A stretch of 64,000 nucleotides of DNA. It comes from Candidatus Zixiibacteriota bacterium (lineage in GTDB: Bacteria; Zixibacteria; MSB-5A5; GN15; FEB-12). Numbering within the stretch: position 1 is the first letter of the stretch; each line of letters starts with the position of its first letter. The notes below the pieces were generated by a model that did not search any database, was not told the origin of the DNA, and saw only the letters and a program-made list of their open reading frames with translations. The translations under genes and the position numbers were made by a program. The stretch spans positions 1-64,000 of the forward strand of contig JBFMDV010000030.1 of NCBI GenBank assembly GCA_040753875.1. Reading direction: 5' to 3'. Of this stretch, positions 55,455 through 63,308 are shown one piece after another.

Positions 55455-56765
55455 CTACGAACCGTTGGTCGGCAATTCTGAGATTATCCCCTTTTTCAGA
55501 TAAACCGGACGAATGTATTTCCGCAGGGCAGGCAATTGCCGTGCGAACAGCGCCGCGCCGATGATGCAGAACGCGCCACCGATCCCGACCGTATAGGGAG
55601 CCCCCATCGAACTGGCCATCGTGCCGGCCATCAGACTGCCAAATGGCAGGATGCCCCGAAACGCAACGGTGTAGAAGCTCATTACTCGCCCTCGCTTGTC
55701 ATCGTCGGATATCGTCTGGAGCATCGTATTGCTGGCGGCCATCTGCACGATCATGCCAAAGCCGGTGAAGAACAAGATGACGAGTGAGAGCCAGAACATC
55801 CGTGAGAGCGAGAAGAGGATCAGTCCACTTCCGAAGATGGCGGCGCTGAGCGGTATGATGCGTCCCAGTCCGCGGACGTTCTTGCGCGCCGCCAGGAAAA
55901 TGGCGCCTGTCAGGGCGCCGATCCCAGGCGCAGACATCAGGAAGCCCAGTGTGTGCGGACCACCACCAAGAATATCTTTGGCAAAGATCGGCATGAGCAC
56001 GGTATAGGGGAGACCGACGAGACTCACCAGCGACAGCAACAGCAGAATGGACCGGATCGGCGGAAAGCCGTAGACATATCGCGCCCCCTCACGTAGTCCG
56101 TCCCAGACGGTTTCCCGCTCGCGTTTTGGCGTCATGGTTACCGGCAGACGCATGGCAAGCAGCGCCGCAAGCACTGCGATATAACTAAGCCCGTTGGCCA
56201 GAAAACAGATCCCCTCGCCAAAGGCGGCAATTAGGATCCCGGCCAGCGACGGTCCGATTAACCGGGAGCTGTTCACCATCGACGAATTGAGTGCAATAGC
56301 GTTGCTCAGGTCATCCTTATCGTTCAGCATGTCGGACATGAATGCTTGTCTGACGGGGATGTCGAACGCGTTAGCCAGACCGAGCAAAGAGCTGAGCATC
56401 ATCACGTGCCATACAGCCACAGTACCGGTCAGGACCAGCGCCGCCAGTGTCAGCGCCTGGAGCATGGCGGTAACCTGAATGGCGTACATCAGGCGGTAGC
56501 GGTTCCATCGGTCCGCCAGCACCCCTGCAAACGGCGCGATGACAAGAGAAGGGAAGAAGCCCAGGAAGCTGACCGCGCCAAGCAGAAAAGCCGAATCAGT
56601 GAGTCGATACACCAGCCAGCTCATCGCCACCTGCTGCATCCAGGTGCCGATCAGCGAGATCGTTTGCCCAATAAAGAAGAGGCGGAAATTGCGGTGCCTG
56701 AGCGAGCGGAAGGTGCGGCGCAGGCCAGCCAGTAATCTGCCGGTACCTGCGGAGGTATCACTCAT
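55455..56765 (-). CDS. Major facilitator exporter (EntS/MFS_3-like)
   Basis: 436 residues with 12 membrane helices. Short cytoplasmic loop 2-3 has GVLADRWNRYRLM (D-R-W-N-R), the MFS motif A variant, and the plan matches the MFS_3 family that exports siderophores or drugs. Gene order macA-macB-MFS with an eight-base overlap (ATGAGTGA) suggests all three form one export operon; the substrate is unknown. Confidence 0.85.
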   Translation of the reverse strand: MSDTSAGTGRLLAGLRRTFRSLRHRNFRLFFIGQTISLIGTWMQQVAMSWLVYRLTDSAFLLGAVSFLGFFPSLVIAPFAGVLADRWNRYRLMYAIQVTAMLQALTLAALVLTGTVAVWHVMMLSSLLGLANAFDIPVRQAFMSDMLNDKDDLSNAIALNSSMVNSSRLIGPSLAGILIAAFGEGICFLANGLSYIAVLAALLAMRLPVTMTPKRERETVWDGLREGARYVYGFPPIRSILLLLSLVSLVGLPYTVLMPIFAKDILGGGPHTLGFLMSAPGIGALTGAIFLAARKNVRGLGRIIPLSAAIFGSGLILFSLSRMFWLSLVILFFTGFGMIVQMAASNTMLQTISDDDKRGRVMSFYTVAFRGILPFGSLMAGTMASSMGAPYTVGIGGAFCIIGAALFARQLPALRKYIRPVYLKKGIISELPTNGS

Positions 56766-57975
56766 AGCGGAGTGCTTCGATGGGGTCCAAAGACGAGGCC
56801 TTGCGGGCCGGATAGAAGCCGAAAAACATTCCCACCGCTGCTGAGAAAGCGAACGCCATGGCGACTGTTTCAGGCGATACTTTTGTAGGCCAGCCGGCGA
56901 ACTTGGCGATCAAACTGGTGACTCCTACACCAAGCCCTATGCCGATAACACCGCCCACAATACTCAGGAGAATTGCCTCTACAAGGAATTGCTGGAGAAT
57001 ATCTCTGCGTCGTGCACCGAGTGATTTGCGTACCCCGATCTCGCGTGTACGCTCGGTCGCAGAGACCAACATGATGTTCATGATCCCAATGCCCCCAACC
57101 AGCAAAGAAACGGAGGCGATGGCGCCGAGAAGTGTGGTCATGGTTTTCGAAGTAGATGTTGCCATGCTGGCGATATCGGACTGCGAACGGATGGTGAAGT
57201 CATCTTCCTGCCAGTCCTGCAGCCGATGGCGCTGACGGAGAATCTGCTTGATCTGCTTCTGTGCGTCGTCGATCTGAGCTTTGCTCACCGCCGATACCAC
57301 CGCCATGCTGACGTGCTCGATCCCCATGACCTTGCGTTGAACGGTGGAAAACGGAGCGATAATCAGATCATCCTGATCCTGGCCCATCGCGGTCTGTCCC
57401 TTTGGCGTCAATGTCCCGATGACCAAGAACGGAAGCTTGCCGATCCGGATCGTCTGGCCCACCGGACTCTGTCCCGGAAAGAGATTATCGATGACCGTCT
57501 GGCCAAGCAAACATACTTTTGTGCCGCCACGGTCATCCTGCTCCGTGAAAGCGTCTCCCGAGGCTACCTTCCAGTCGCGAATCTTGAGAAAATCTGCGTT
57601 CCCGCCTTGAATTGAAGTGAACCAGTTGAGATTGCCAGCAACTACCTGACGATTCGTGCGACAGGATGGACTCACCATGGCAATTGCCGGTGCCTCATCT
57701 CGAAGCGCCTGCAGGTCCGCGAGATCAAGATTGACTCCCGCGCCGGCCCCAGTGCTCACGCCACCGGGCATCATGGAAGATGGAAATATCATCAGGACGT
57801 TTGTGCCCAGACTGGCGATCTGTGATTCCACGGCGCTCGAGGCCCCCTTGCCAATTGCCACCATTGCGATAACAGCCCCGACGCCGATGATGATGCCGAG
57901 CATCGTCAGCAGCGCCCTGGTCTTGTGCCGGAGAAGTGAGTCGAGCGCGATATTGAAAGTCTGCTCGAATCGCAT
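56758..57975 (-). CDS. macB: MacB-like ABC transporter permease
   Basis: About 405 residues. It is only the FtsX-type permease half: N-terminal helix (about 22-43, ALLTMLGIIIGVGAVIAMVA), a large periplasmic domain (about 60-275) and three C-terminal helices (GAIASVSLLVGGIGIMNIML and others). No nucleotide-binding domain is attached, unlike E. coli MacB, so the ATPase must be encoded elsewhere. The ATG at 57975 has GGAG nine bases upstream; the frame runs further into macA but that is not family sequence. Exports peptides, lipopolysaccharides or drugs with MacA. Confidence 0.88.
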   Translation of the reverse strand: MRFEQTFNIALDSLLRHKTRALLTMLGIIIGVGAVIAMVAIGKGASSAVESQIASLGTNVLMIFPSSMMPGGVSTGAGAGVNLDLADLQALRDEAPAIAMVSPSCRTNRQVVAGNLNWFTSIQGGNADFLKIRDWKVASGDAFTEQDDRGGTKVCLLGQTVIDNLFPGQSPVGQTIRIGKLPFLVIGTLTPKGQTAMGQDQDDLIIAPFSTVQRKVMGIEHVSMAVVSAVSKAQIDDAQKQIKQILRQRHRLQDWQEDDFTIRSQSDIASMATSTSKTMTTLLGAIASVSLLVGGIGIMNIMLVSATERTREIGVRKSLGARRRDILQQFLVEAILLSIVGGVIGIGLGVGVTSLIAKFAGWPTKVSPETVAMAFAFSAAVGMFFGFYPARKASSLDPIEALRYE

Positions 57976-57976
57976 G

Positions 57977-59275
57977 CTATCGTCTCCCTCCGCCGGGGAA
58001 TCGAGGCATGAACGGGTTCTGCGTTTGAGTGGTCGTGGCCTGCCCTGAGGTTGTCGATGCACCCACGATCACGGAATCCCCTTCCTGGAGTCGGGATTGC
58101 TCGATAACGACATACCTACTGTTTTGTATTCCCTTGGCAATGCGAACCGGTCTGGGCAAGCCATTTTCCATTGTCCAGACTCTCGTTCCGGCTTGCGTGG
58201 AATCGCCGGCTTGTCCCCAGCCACCCCGGCCACCCCGGTGCGGTTGCGAGCGCATAGAGGTGCTGTCTTGAACATCGCTGGTGCTGGCAACGGCGCCGGG
58301 CTGTTGCGGCGGGCGATCCAGCGCTACCTTACGAGCTTCCGCGATCATGGCGAGTACGTCGGACGACGGACTGAACTTGAGTGCCTGCACCGGCAGCCGC
58401 AGGGCATTCTCCGCTTTGGCAACTTCGATGGTGACCGTCGCTGTCATGCCCGGCATCAGTTTGAGCTCCGGATTGGCCACGTCAATGATGACGTTGTATG
58501 TAACAACGTTCTGGCTTATGATCGGAGCGAGACGAACTTGGCTGACTGTCCCATCGAAAACCTGATCGGGATAGGCGTCCACACGGAAAGTAACACGTTG
58601 CCCGTCTTTGACACTGCCGATGTCTGCCTCGTCAACGCTCGCCTCGACCTGCATTTGCCGTAAGTCGTTAGCTATGGTGAAGATAGTGGGGGCCGAGAGA
58701 CTCGCTGCGACAGTCTGTCCGACATCGACGTCTCTGGAGATCACGACTCCACTGATCGGCGCTTTAATCGTCGCATAGCGGAGATTCACCTGTGCGCGAT
58801 CGAGCGTAGCTTCCGCCTGTTTCATACCTGCCTTGGCCGATTCGAGCGATGTTGTCGCGGCATCGATGTCCGCCTGGGAGATCATCCCCTTATCAAACAG
58901 CGAGTTCATCCGCTTGATATTCCGTTCTGCCTCGTTGAATGATGCCTGTGCTCGCTCGACATTGGCCTTCTGCTCGTTGACTGTTGCCTGAAGGTTAGTC
59001 GGGTCCAATTGCGCCAGAAGGTCCCCTTCCTTCACCTGCGAGTTAAAATCCGCATACAATTTGGCGATTGTTCCGGAAACCTGGGTGCCAACTTGCACGG
59101 TGGTAACCGCGTTGAGCGTTCCCGTCGCGCTGATGGTGATCGCCACTTCGCCACGGTCAACTTTGCCGAAACTGTAACTGGTCCTGGCCTGGGTGCTTCG
59201 GCCGAACAAGTACCAGCCGCCAACTCCGGCTACCACCACTGCCCCAGCTATCAAAAGTAGTTTTCGTGATCTCAT
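57977..59275 (-). CDS. macA: MacA-like periplasmic adaptor (HlyD family)
   Basis: About 432 residues. Membrane anchor (about 5-24), then biotinyl-lipoyl halves split by a coiled-coil hairpin (about 70-145, DPTNLQATVNEQKANVERAQ), and PISGVVISRDVDVGQTV. A Gly/Gln-rich linker with GGRGGWGQAGDSTQ precedes the last domain. Links MacB to an outer-membrane channel; no TolC-like gene is in the window. The ATG at 59275 is chosen over 59311 as MRSRKLLLIAG is the natural anchor start. Confidence 0.88.
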   Translation of the reverse strand: MRSRKLLLIAGAVVVAGVGGWYLFGRSTQARTSYSFGKVDRGEVAITISATGTLNAVTTVQVGTQVSGTIAKLYADFNSQVKEGDLLAQLDPTNLQATVNEQKANVERAQASFNEAERNIKRMNSLFDKGMISQADIDAATTSLESAKAGMKQAEATLDRAQVNLRYATIKAPISGVVISRDVDVGQTVAASLSAPTIFTIANDLRQMQVEASVDEADIGSVKDGQRVTFRVDAYPDQVFDGTVSQVRLAPIISQNVVTYNVIIDVANPELKLMPGMTATVTIEVAKAENALRLPVQALKFSPSSDVLAMIAEARKVALDRPPQQPGAVASTSDVQDSTSMRSQPHRGGRGGWGQAGDSTQAGTRVWTMENGLPRPVRIAKGIQNSRYVVIEQSRLQEGDSVIVGASTTSGQATTTQTQNPFMPRFPGGGRR

Positions 59276-59434
59276 ATCATCTTTCCCAAACAGCTCGCCA
59301 CGGGCCGTCATCCATTTGTAAACCCTGATCCCGACAAGTGTTCCCGGCCCGGGGCACTCGTTCCATTACTCTTGAGATTAGACAGGCGGGGAATGCCGAA
59401 AGATTAACAGGCCGATCCCACCAGCGGAGGCACT

Positions 59435-59998
59435 TCATCCATCGAACTCGAACAAAAGCAGCGAATACAGGTAGCCGTCGTGGAACTCGTTGTTGATGAA
59501 GTAGTGATGCCGAAGGGTTCCGTCTCGTCTGAAGCCCGCGGCCTCCAGAAGCTTGCAGGCAGCGATATTCGGCTGTGAAGTCTGAGCATACACCTTGTTC
59601 AAACCGCGATATCGAAACAGATAGCGACTGAGGATACGGATCGCCTCACGGCCAAACCCCTTGCGCCGTTCCTCCGGGTCGACCAGCAGCCCCAGCTCCG
59701 CCGAGCGGTTCAGCGGGTTCAGGTCGAAATACGAAACCCTCCCAACCGGCACGTTGTCCGCCGTGCGAATCACCATGAACTGCTGGCGAAACGGCGTGCG
59801 CTCATCCTTCTTGAAATTTTCAGATGCTTCAGCTGCCGAATAGACGACGACCGGACGGCACGTCTGCGTTTGCGGTTCGCTCAGAAGGAACCAATGGTGC
59901 GTGTTGGCAATATCATCAGCCGTGGCTGCCCGAAGGTAGATCTTCTCTCCGACCAGCGATGGCGCCGTTGGGGGCGTCGCCTTTTTCTCAGCCATCAT
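59435..59998 (-). CDS. GNAT acetyltransferase (RimJ/SpeG-like)
   Basis: 187 residues. GNAT fold with IYLRAATADDIANTHHW, SAELGLLVDPEERRKGFGRE (acetyl-CoA pyrophosphate loop R-x-x-G-x-G) and KVYAQTSQPNIAACKLLEAA. The plan fits acetyltransferases of ribosomal N-termini or amines. It overlaps the pyrophosphatase gene by four bases and follows it. Confidence 0.88.
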   Translation of the reverse strand: MMAEKKATPPTAPSLVGEKIYLRAATADDIANTHHWFLLSEPQTQTCRPVVVYSAAEASENFKKDERTPFRQQFMVIRTADNVPVGRVSYFDLNPLNRSAELGLLVDPEERRKGFGREAIRILSRYLFRYRGLNKVYAQTSQPNIAACKLLEAAGFRRDGTLRHHYFINNEFHDGYLYSLLLFEFDG

Positions 59999-60555
59999 GC
60001 ATACTTCCTTTTGATCTCATCCTCGTGATCCCGATACATCTTCATGGCGTCCCGGATCGCGTTGTTGGCATCGATCCGCCCCCGTAGGGTGTCGACAATC
60101 ACTTCCTTGTGCTCGAGCGTCTTGTAGTCCTCAAAGAACCGCCGAAGCTCCTTGACCGTGTGCCGTGGAATAGCCGAGATATCTTCGTATGTGTTCCAGG
60201 CGGGGTCATTGGCGTGGACAGCAATGATCTTGTCGTCCTGCCCTTTTTCGTCGCGCATCGACATCATACCGATCGCTTTGCACTCGACCAGGCAGAGCGG
60301 GTGCAGTTCTTCCTGGCAAAGCACCAGGATATCGAGAGGATCGCCGTCGTCGCAGAATGTCCGCGGGATGAAACCGTAATTGGCCGGATAATGGACTGAA
60401 CTATAGAGGACGCGATCGGCCATCAGCAAGCCGCTTTTCTTGTCCAGTTCGTACTTGTTCTTGCTGCCTTTGGGGATCTCTATGATACCAAGAAATGACT
60501 CCACTATGTTATCGCCGGGGTGAATATCGTGCCAGGGATGAGCCAGATGTGCCAT
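59995..60555 (-). CDS. ppa: Inorganic pyrophosphatase (family I)
   Basis: About 186 residues. Metal sites are visible in the DGDPLDILVL (Asp) and DEKGQDDKIIAV segments, and in the start PWHDIHPG and IPKGSKNKYELDK. It hydrolyses PPi and pulls biosynthesis forward. The ATG at 60555 has GGAG five bases upstream; the frame is open to a TTG at 60573. Promoter at 60580-60608. Confidence 0.96.
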   Translation of the reverse strand: MAHLAHPWHDIHPGDNIVESFLGIIEIPKGSKNKYELDKKSGLLMADRVLYSSVHYPANYGFIPRTFCDDGDPLDILVLCQEELHPLCLVECKAIGMMSMRDEKGQDDKIIAVHANDPAWNTYEDISAIPRHTVKELRRFFEDYKTLEHKEVIVDTLRGRIDANNAIRDAMKMYRDHEDEIKRKYA

Positions 60556-60579
60556 TGTTTCTCCACTATTCAAACTTCA

Positions 60580-60608
60580 AATATACCAAATGCCTGACCG
60601 CGCCGCAA
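60580..60608 (-). promoter_or_regulatory. Promoter of the pyrophosphatase-GNAT pair
   Basis: Minus strand TTGCGG (60608-60603), 17-base spacer, TATATT (60585-60580). The leader of about 20 bases contains GGAG. The boxes are identical to those of panD. Confidence 0.65.
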
Positions 60609-60660
60609 CCGTCAATCCCGCCTTGCGGCATGTGCTTTTCCGGAGGTCAGCCGATGCACC

Positions 60661-60689
60661 TTGACACCGTTGATTGTCGCCACTACCGT
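60661..60689 (+). promoter_or_regulatory. Promoter candidate of the small membrane protein gene
   Basis: TTGACA (60661-60666), 17-base spacer, TACCGT (60684-60689), then five bases to the ATG at 60695. The -10 box is weak, but the layout equals the other leaderless cases. Confidence 0.35.
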
Positions 60690-60694
60690 GAGGC

Positions 60695-61033
60695 ATGCGC
60701 AAGCAAGTCTATTTGCTCGCGGCAGTCATACTGCTCTATCTCATACCGGCCTGGGTTATGGACTCGGTTTACGGTCCGTCATACGGTTTCCTGGCAGGCG
60801 AGGACTGCTGGCGGCCCGACGGTAACGGCGGCTGGGTTCAGCACGGTCGTCCTTCCGGACCTATGCCGGCAGAGCCAAGTGTTGACGTACCGCTCTGGGC
60901 GCGCTATCTCCCCATTTTTCTTCCGGGGCTGGCGCTGGTGCTGTTTCTCTTTACGCCTTTGAGGAAAGTGATGGAGCCATCTCTAGGTCGTGAATTGCCC
61001 GCGGATGCTGATGACAACACCCCTGACGAGTGA
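60695..61033 (+). CDS. Small two-helix membrane protein
   Basis: 112 residues. Helix 1 (about 5-23) and helix 2 (about 70-87) enclose a loop of about 45 residues with a single Cys (GEDCWRPD) and many Gly and Pro. A charged tail (PSLGRELPADADDNTPDE) follows. No family recognised. The loop probably faces the periplasm. It is convergent with tpx, 20 bases away. Confidence 0.6.
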   Translation: MRKQVYLLAAVILLYLIPAWVMDSVYGPSYGFLAGEDCWRPDGNGGWVQHGRPSGPMPAEPSVDVPLWARYLPIFLPGLALVLFLFTPLRKVMEPSLGRELPADADDNTPDE

Positions 61034-61053
61034 TTACGACCGGCCCTGGATCG

Positions 61054-61569
61054 TCAGCCGGCCACTTTCTTGAGAGCCTCGAGCGCGGTATCGTAGTTCG
61101 GTTCAGTGCCGACTTCGGGGACGATCTGGAAATAACGGATGGTATCATTCTTGTCGATGATCAGAACCGCTCGCGCCAGAAGCCGCACCTCCTTCATGAG
61201 GAGACCATACGCGGTGCCAAACGATACATCGCGGTGGTCCGAAAGTGTCTGGAGCTTATCGACCGCTTTGGCTGCGCAGTAGCGGCTTTGCGCAAAGGGG
61301 AGGTCGACCGAAATCGTGTAGATCCGCACATCGCCTGGAAGCTCTGCTGCCCGTCTGTTGAATGTCACCGTCTGAATATCACAGACCTTGGTATCGAGTG
61401 ACGGCACCACGGAGAGAAGCCGAACGTGCCCCTTGGAGTCTGACAGTCTGACCGTCCCGAGCGAGTTGTCCAGCAACGTAAACTCCGGCGCCCTGTCGCC
61501 GATTTTCAACTCGGGCCCCACCAGCGTTATCGGGTTTCCTTTCATAGTGACAATATTTTTCCGTTCCAT
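61054..61569 (-). CDS. tpx: Thiol peroxidase (atypical 2-Cys peroxiredoxin)
   Basis: 171 residues. The peroxidatic Cys (about 63) is in PSLDTKVCDIQTVTF and the resolving Cys (about 98) in FAQSRYCAAKAV, the Tpx spacing. MKGNPITLVGPELKIGDRAP is the family start. It reduces peroxides using thioredoxin. The ATG at 61569 has AAAGGA seven bases upstream; the longer frame to 61659 is not supported. Confidence 0.94.
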   Translation of the reverse strand: MERKNIVTMKGNPITLVGPELKIGDRAPEFTLLDNSLGTVRLSDSKGHVRLLSVVPSLDTKVCDIQTVTFNRRAAELPGDVRIYTISVDLPFAQSRYCAAKAVDKLQTLSDHRDVSFGTAYGLLMKEVRLLARAVLIIDKNDTIRYFQIVPEVGTEPNYDTALEALKKVAG

Positions 61570-61665
61570 ACTATCGTCCTTTCTCTGTCTCCAAGACTCG
61601 TTCATGACCTGATGATGCCAGTGTAAACAGGCGATCAGTTCGAAAGGTTCACGAAACAAAACAGA

Positions 61666-61694
61666 TTGGTGTTGAGTCGTCGGGTCTCTATATT
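61666..61694 (+). promoter_or_regulatory. Promoter of tadA, leaderless layout
   Basis: TTGGTG (61666-61671), 17-base spacer, TATATT (61689-61694), then six bases to the ATG at 61701. No ribosome binding site is present. Confidence 0.5.
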
Positions 61695-61700
61695 TGCAGA

Positions 61701-62177
61701 ATGAGCCCTGAACAATATCCCCAATACATGGAACTTGCGCTCCGCGAGGCGGAGCTGGCGTTTGAGGAGTCGGAAGTACCGGTGGGGGCGATTGTCGTGC
61801 ACGAGAATCGGGTGATCGGGCGCGGCCATAACCGTACTATCGCGCTGCACGACGCCACCGCCCACGCCGAGATCATCGCGCTGTCGGCTGCTTACGAGCA
61901 TTTTGGCGATTGGCGGCTCGAGCATTGCTATCTTTTTTCGACACTGGAGCCATGCGTGATGTGTGCGGGGGCGGCGGTTTTGTCTCGTGTGAAGACCATA
62001 GTGTATGGCGCCAAAGACCCCAAGTTCGGCGGCTGCGAATCGATATTTCAAATCCCGACCGAACCCCGCCTTAATCATCGGTGCGAAATAGTGGGTGGAA
62101 TAATGGAAGCCGAGGTTTCGGACCTGATGCGGCAGTTTTTCCAGCAGGTACGTCAGAACAAGAGGGAGGTCAATTGA
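61701..62177 (+). CDS. tadA: tRNA-specific adenosine deaminase
   Basis: 158 residues. Cytidine-deaminase fold with zinc ligands in TAHAEIIALSAA (His, catalytic Glu) and LEPCVMCAGAAV (two Cys), and the C-terminal RQFFQQVRQNKREV. EVPVGAIVVHENRVIGRGHN and PRLNHRCEIVGGIM are typical TadA. It makes inosine at tRNA-Arg wobble position 34. No Shine-Dalgarno; TATATT ends six bases before the ATG. Confidence 0.92.
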   Translation: MSPEQYPQYMELALREAELAFEESEVPVGAIVVHENRVIGRGHNRTIALHDATAHAEIIALSAAYEHFGDWRLEHCYLFSTLEPCVMCAGAAVLSRVKTIVYGAKDPKFGGCESIFQIPTEPRLNHRCEIVGGIMEAEVSDLMRQFFQQVRQNKREVN

Positions 62178-62213
62178 CCGATTCAATAATCTTGTACAAA
62201 AACTGGAGGCGCC

Positions 62214-62726
62214 ATGAACTTCGATGCAGATACCGAATACGATTTGAATCACATCATCGCCAAGCCGCTGTTCTTTGGCATGACCGTGAACATTGTAGTC
62301 CCGATGGCTCTGTTGTTTGTCTGCTATTACCTGACCACTCACGGGACTGTTCCGGACAAACTTGGCGAAACTAGGACGGTCGCGCTTTACCTGTTCGGCC
62401 TGTTGGCGGTTGGGGAGGCGGTTTTCGCAATATGGTGGCGAGGTCGTCTGTTTGGCACGCCCATGATCCGAAGTCGAGAGTCGTTTGAGTCGGATTTCGC
62501 CTCGGAGTATGCGCGTCGCTGCCGCCCCCTGTTCGTGGTGATTGCCTCGATCAGTCTTTACGGCTACTTGTTTTTCTTTTTGAGCGGGGAGTTCAACGAT
62601 GCCGTCTATTTCGTTGTATTCTCATTTCTGGTGTTCCAGATGGTCCGTCCACGCCATGGAATGGTTCGAAAGCTGATCGACCGGCAGTTGGGGTTGGTCA
62701 AACAGGGGCGATTTTTGACGTCATAA
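62214..62726 (+). CDS. Integral membrane protein of unknown function
   Basis: 170 residues with four hydrophobic helices (about 19-39, 55-75, 100-122, 123-142). The loop between helices 2 and 3 is basic (RGRLFGTPMIRSRESF), as is the C-terminus (RPRHGMVRKLIDRQLG). No family recognised. GGAGG lies close to the ATG. The tRNA gene follows. Confidence 0.65.
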   Translation: MNFDADTEYDLNHIIAKPLFFGMTVNIVVPMALLFVCYYLTTHGTVPDKLGETRTVALYLFGLLAVGEAVFAIWWRGRLFGTPMIRSRESFESDFASEYARRCRPLFVVIASISLYGYLFFFLSGEFNDAVYFVVFSFLVFQMVRPRHGMVRKLIDRQLGLVKQGRFLTS

Positions 62727-62731
62727 ACCGC

Positions 62732-62759
62732 TTTACAGTGTCCTGGTTTTGTGTAGATT
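62732..62759 (+). promoter_or_regulatory. Promoter of tRNA-Ser
   Basis: TTTACA (62732-62737), 16-base spacer, TAGATT (62754-62759), followed by a GC-rich discriminator (GCTGCGGCCC), a common feature of stable RNA promoters. About 33 bases precede the tRNA. Confidence 0.45.
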
Positions 62760-62798
62760 TGCTGCGGCCCGAAGCCGAGGGAGGTAACTCGTGAGATC

Positions 62799-62887
62799 GG
62801 AGAGGTGGCTGAGTGGTCGAAAGCGGCGGTCTCGAAAACCGTTATACCCTTTGGGTATCTAGGGTTCGAATCCCTACCTCTCCGCCA
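62799..62887 (+). tRNA. tRNA-Ser(CGA)
   Basis: Acceptor stem GGAGAGG pairs with CCTCTCC, followed by G and an encoded CCA. The anticodon loop is CTCGAAA in a GCGGT/ACCGT stem, giving anticodon CGA, which reads UCG. The long variable arm (TATACCC-TTT-GGGTAT) and the T loop TTCGAAT with its TAGGG/CCCTA stem fit a class II serine tRNA. Confidence 0.96.
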
Positions 62888-63308
62888 TGTAGTACATGGA
62901 ACCAGTCGCCCTGCGCATTCATTCGACGATCAGGCGTTGAGAATCATGGTTCGATATATATCCCACGTCCCCCGAAGGCATTGCCTGTTTTACCGCTTTG
63001 CGAGTAAACATGGGCTATCTGTCGAAATCAGCAAGGTAGCTCGAAATGTGTCCCATATCCCCCGCCAGTGAGTGACACCGTCACTCTTAAGCTTCACGGC
63101 TTCCAGTCGATGATTGGTGACCTGCCATTTGGGCCCGGATGGCTACCGGATCGCCTTTGGTGATTCATCGACATGCACATTCCAAATGCGCGATTGCCCC
63201 ATGATTCTGGCCACGCCGGCAGAAGGACCATGAGAATTTCCCGGCTCAGGGAGGACATCGGTTCTGCCGATATAGGTGAGACAGAGAATCAAAAACCGGA
63301 GTACCTGT
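62888..63308. other. Non-coding gap between tRNA-Ser and the response regulator
   Basis: 421 bases with no credible gene on either strand. It holds two imperfect direct repeats (62951-62974 and 63041-63064, 19 of 24 bases alike) and the perfect short hairpin at 63070-63086. No sigma70 promoter is convincing upstream of the regulator. Confidence 0.6.
63070..63086 (+). terminator. Short perfect hairpin, possible terminator
   Basis: GAGTGAC (63070-63076), ACC loop, GTCACTC (63080-63086). Only TTAAGCTT follows, without a T-run, so intrinsic termination is uncertain. It may cap the tRNA transcript. Confidence 0.3.

Noticed and set aside
62805-63071. Open frame starting within the tRNA gene
   Set aside because: It overlaps tRNA-Ser almost entirely at its start, and its product shows no domain.
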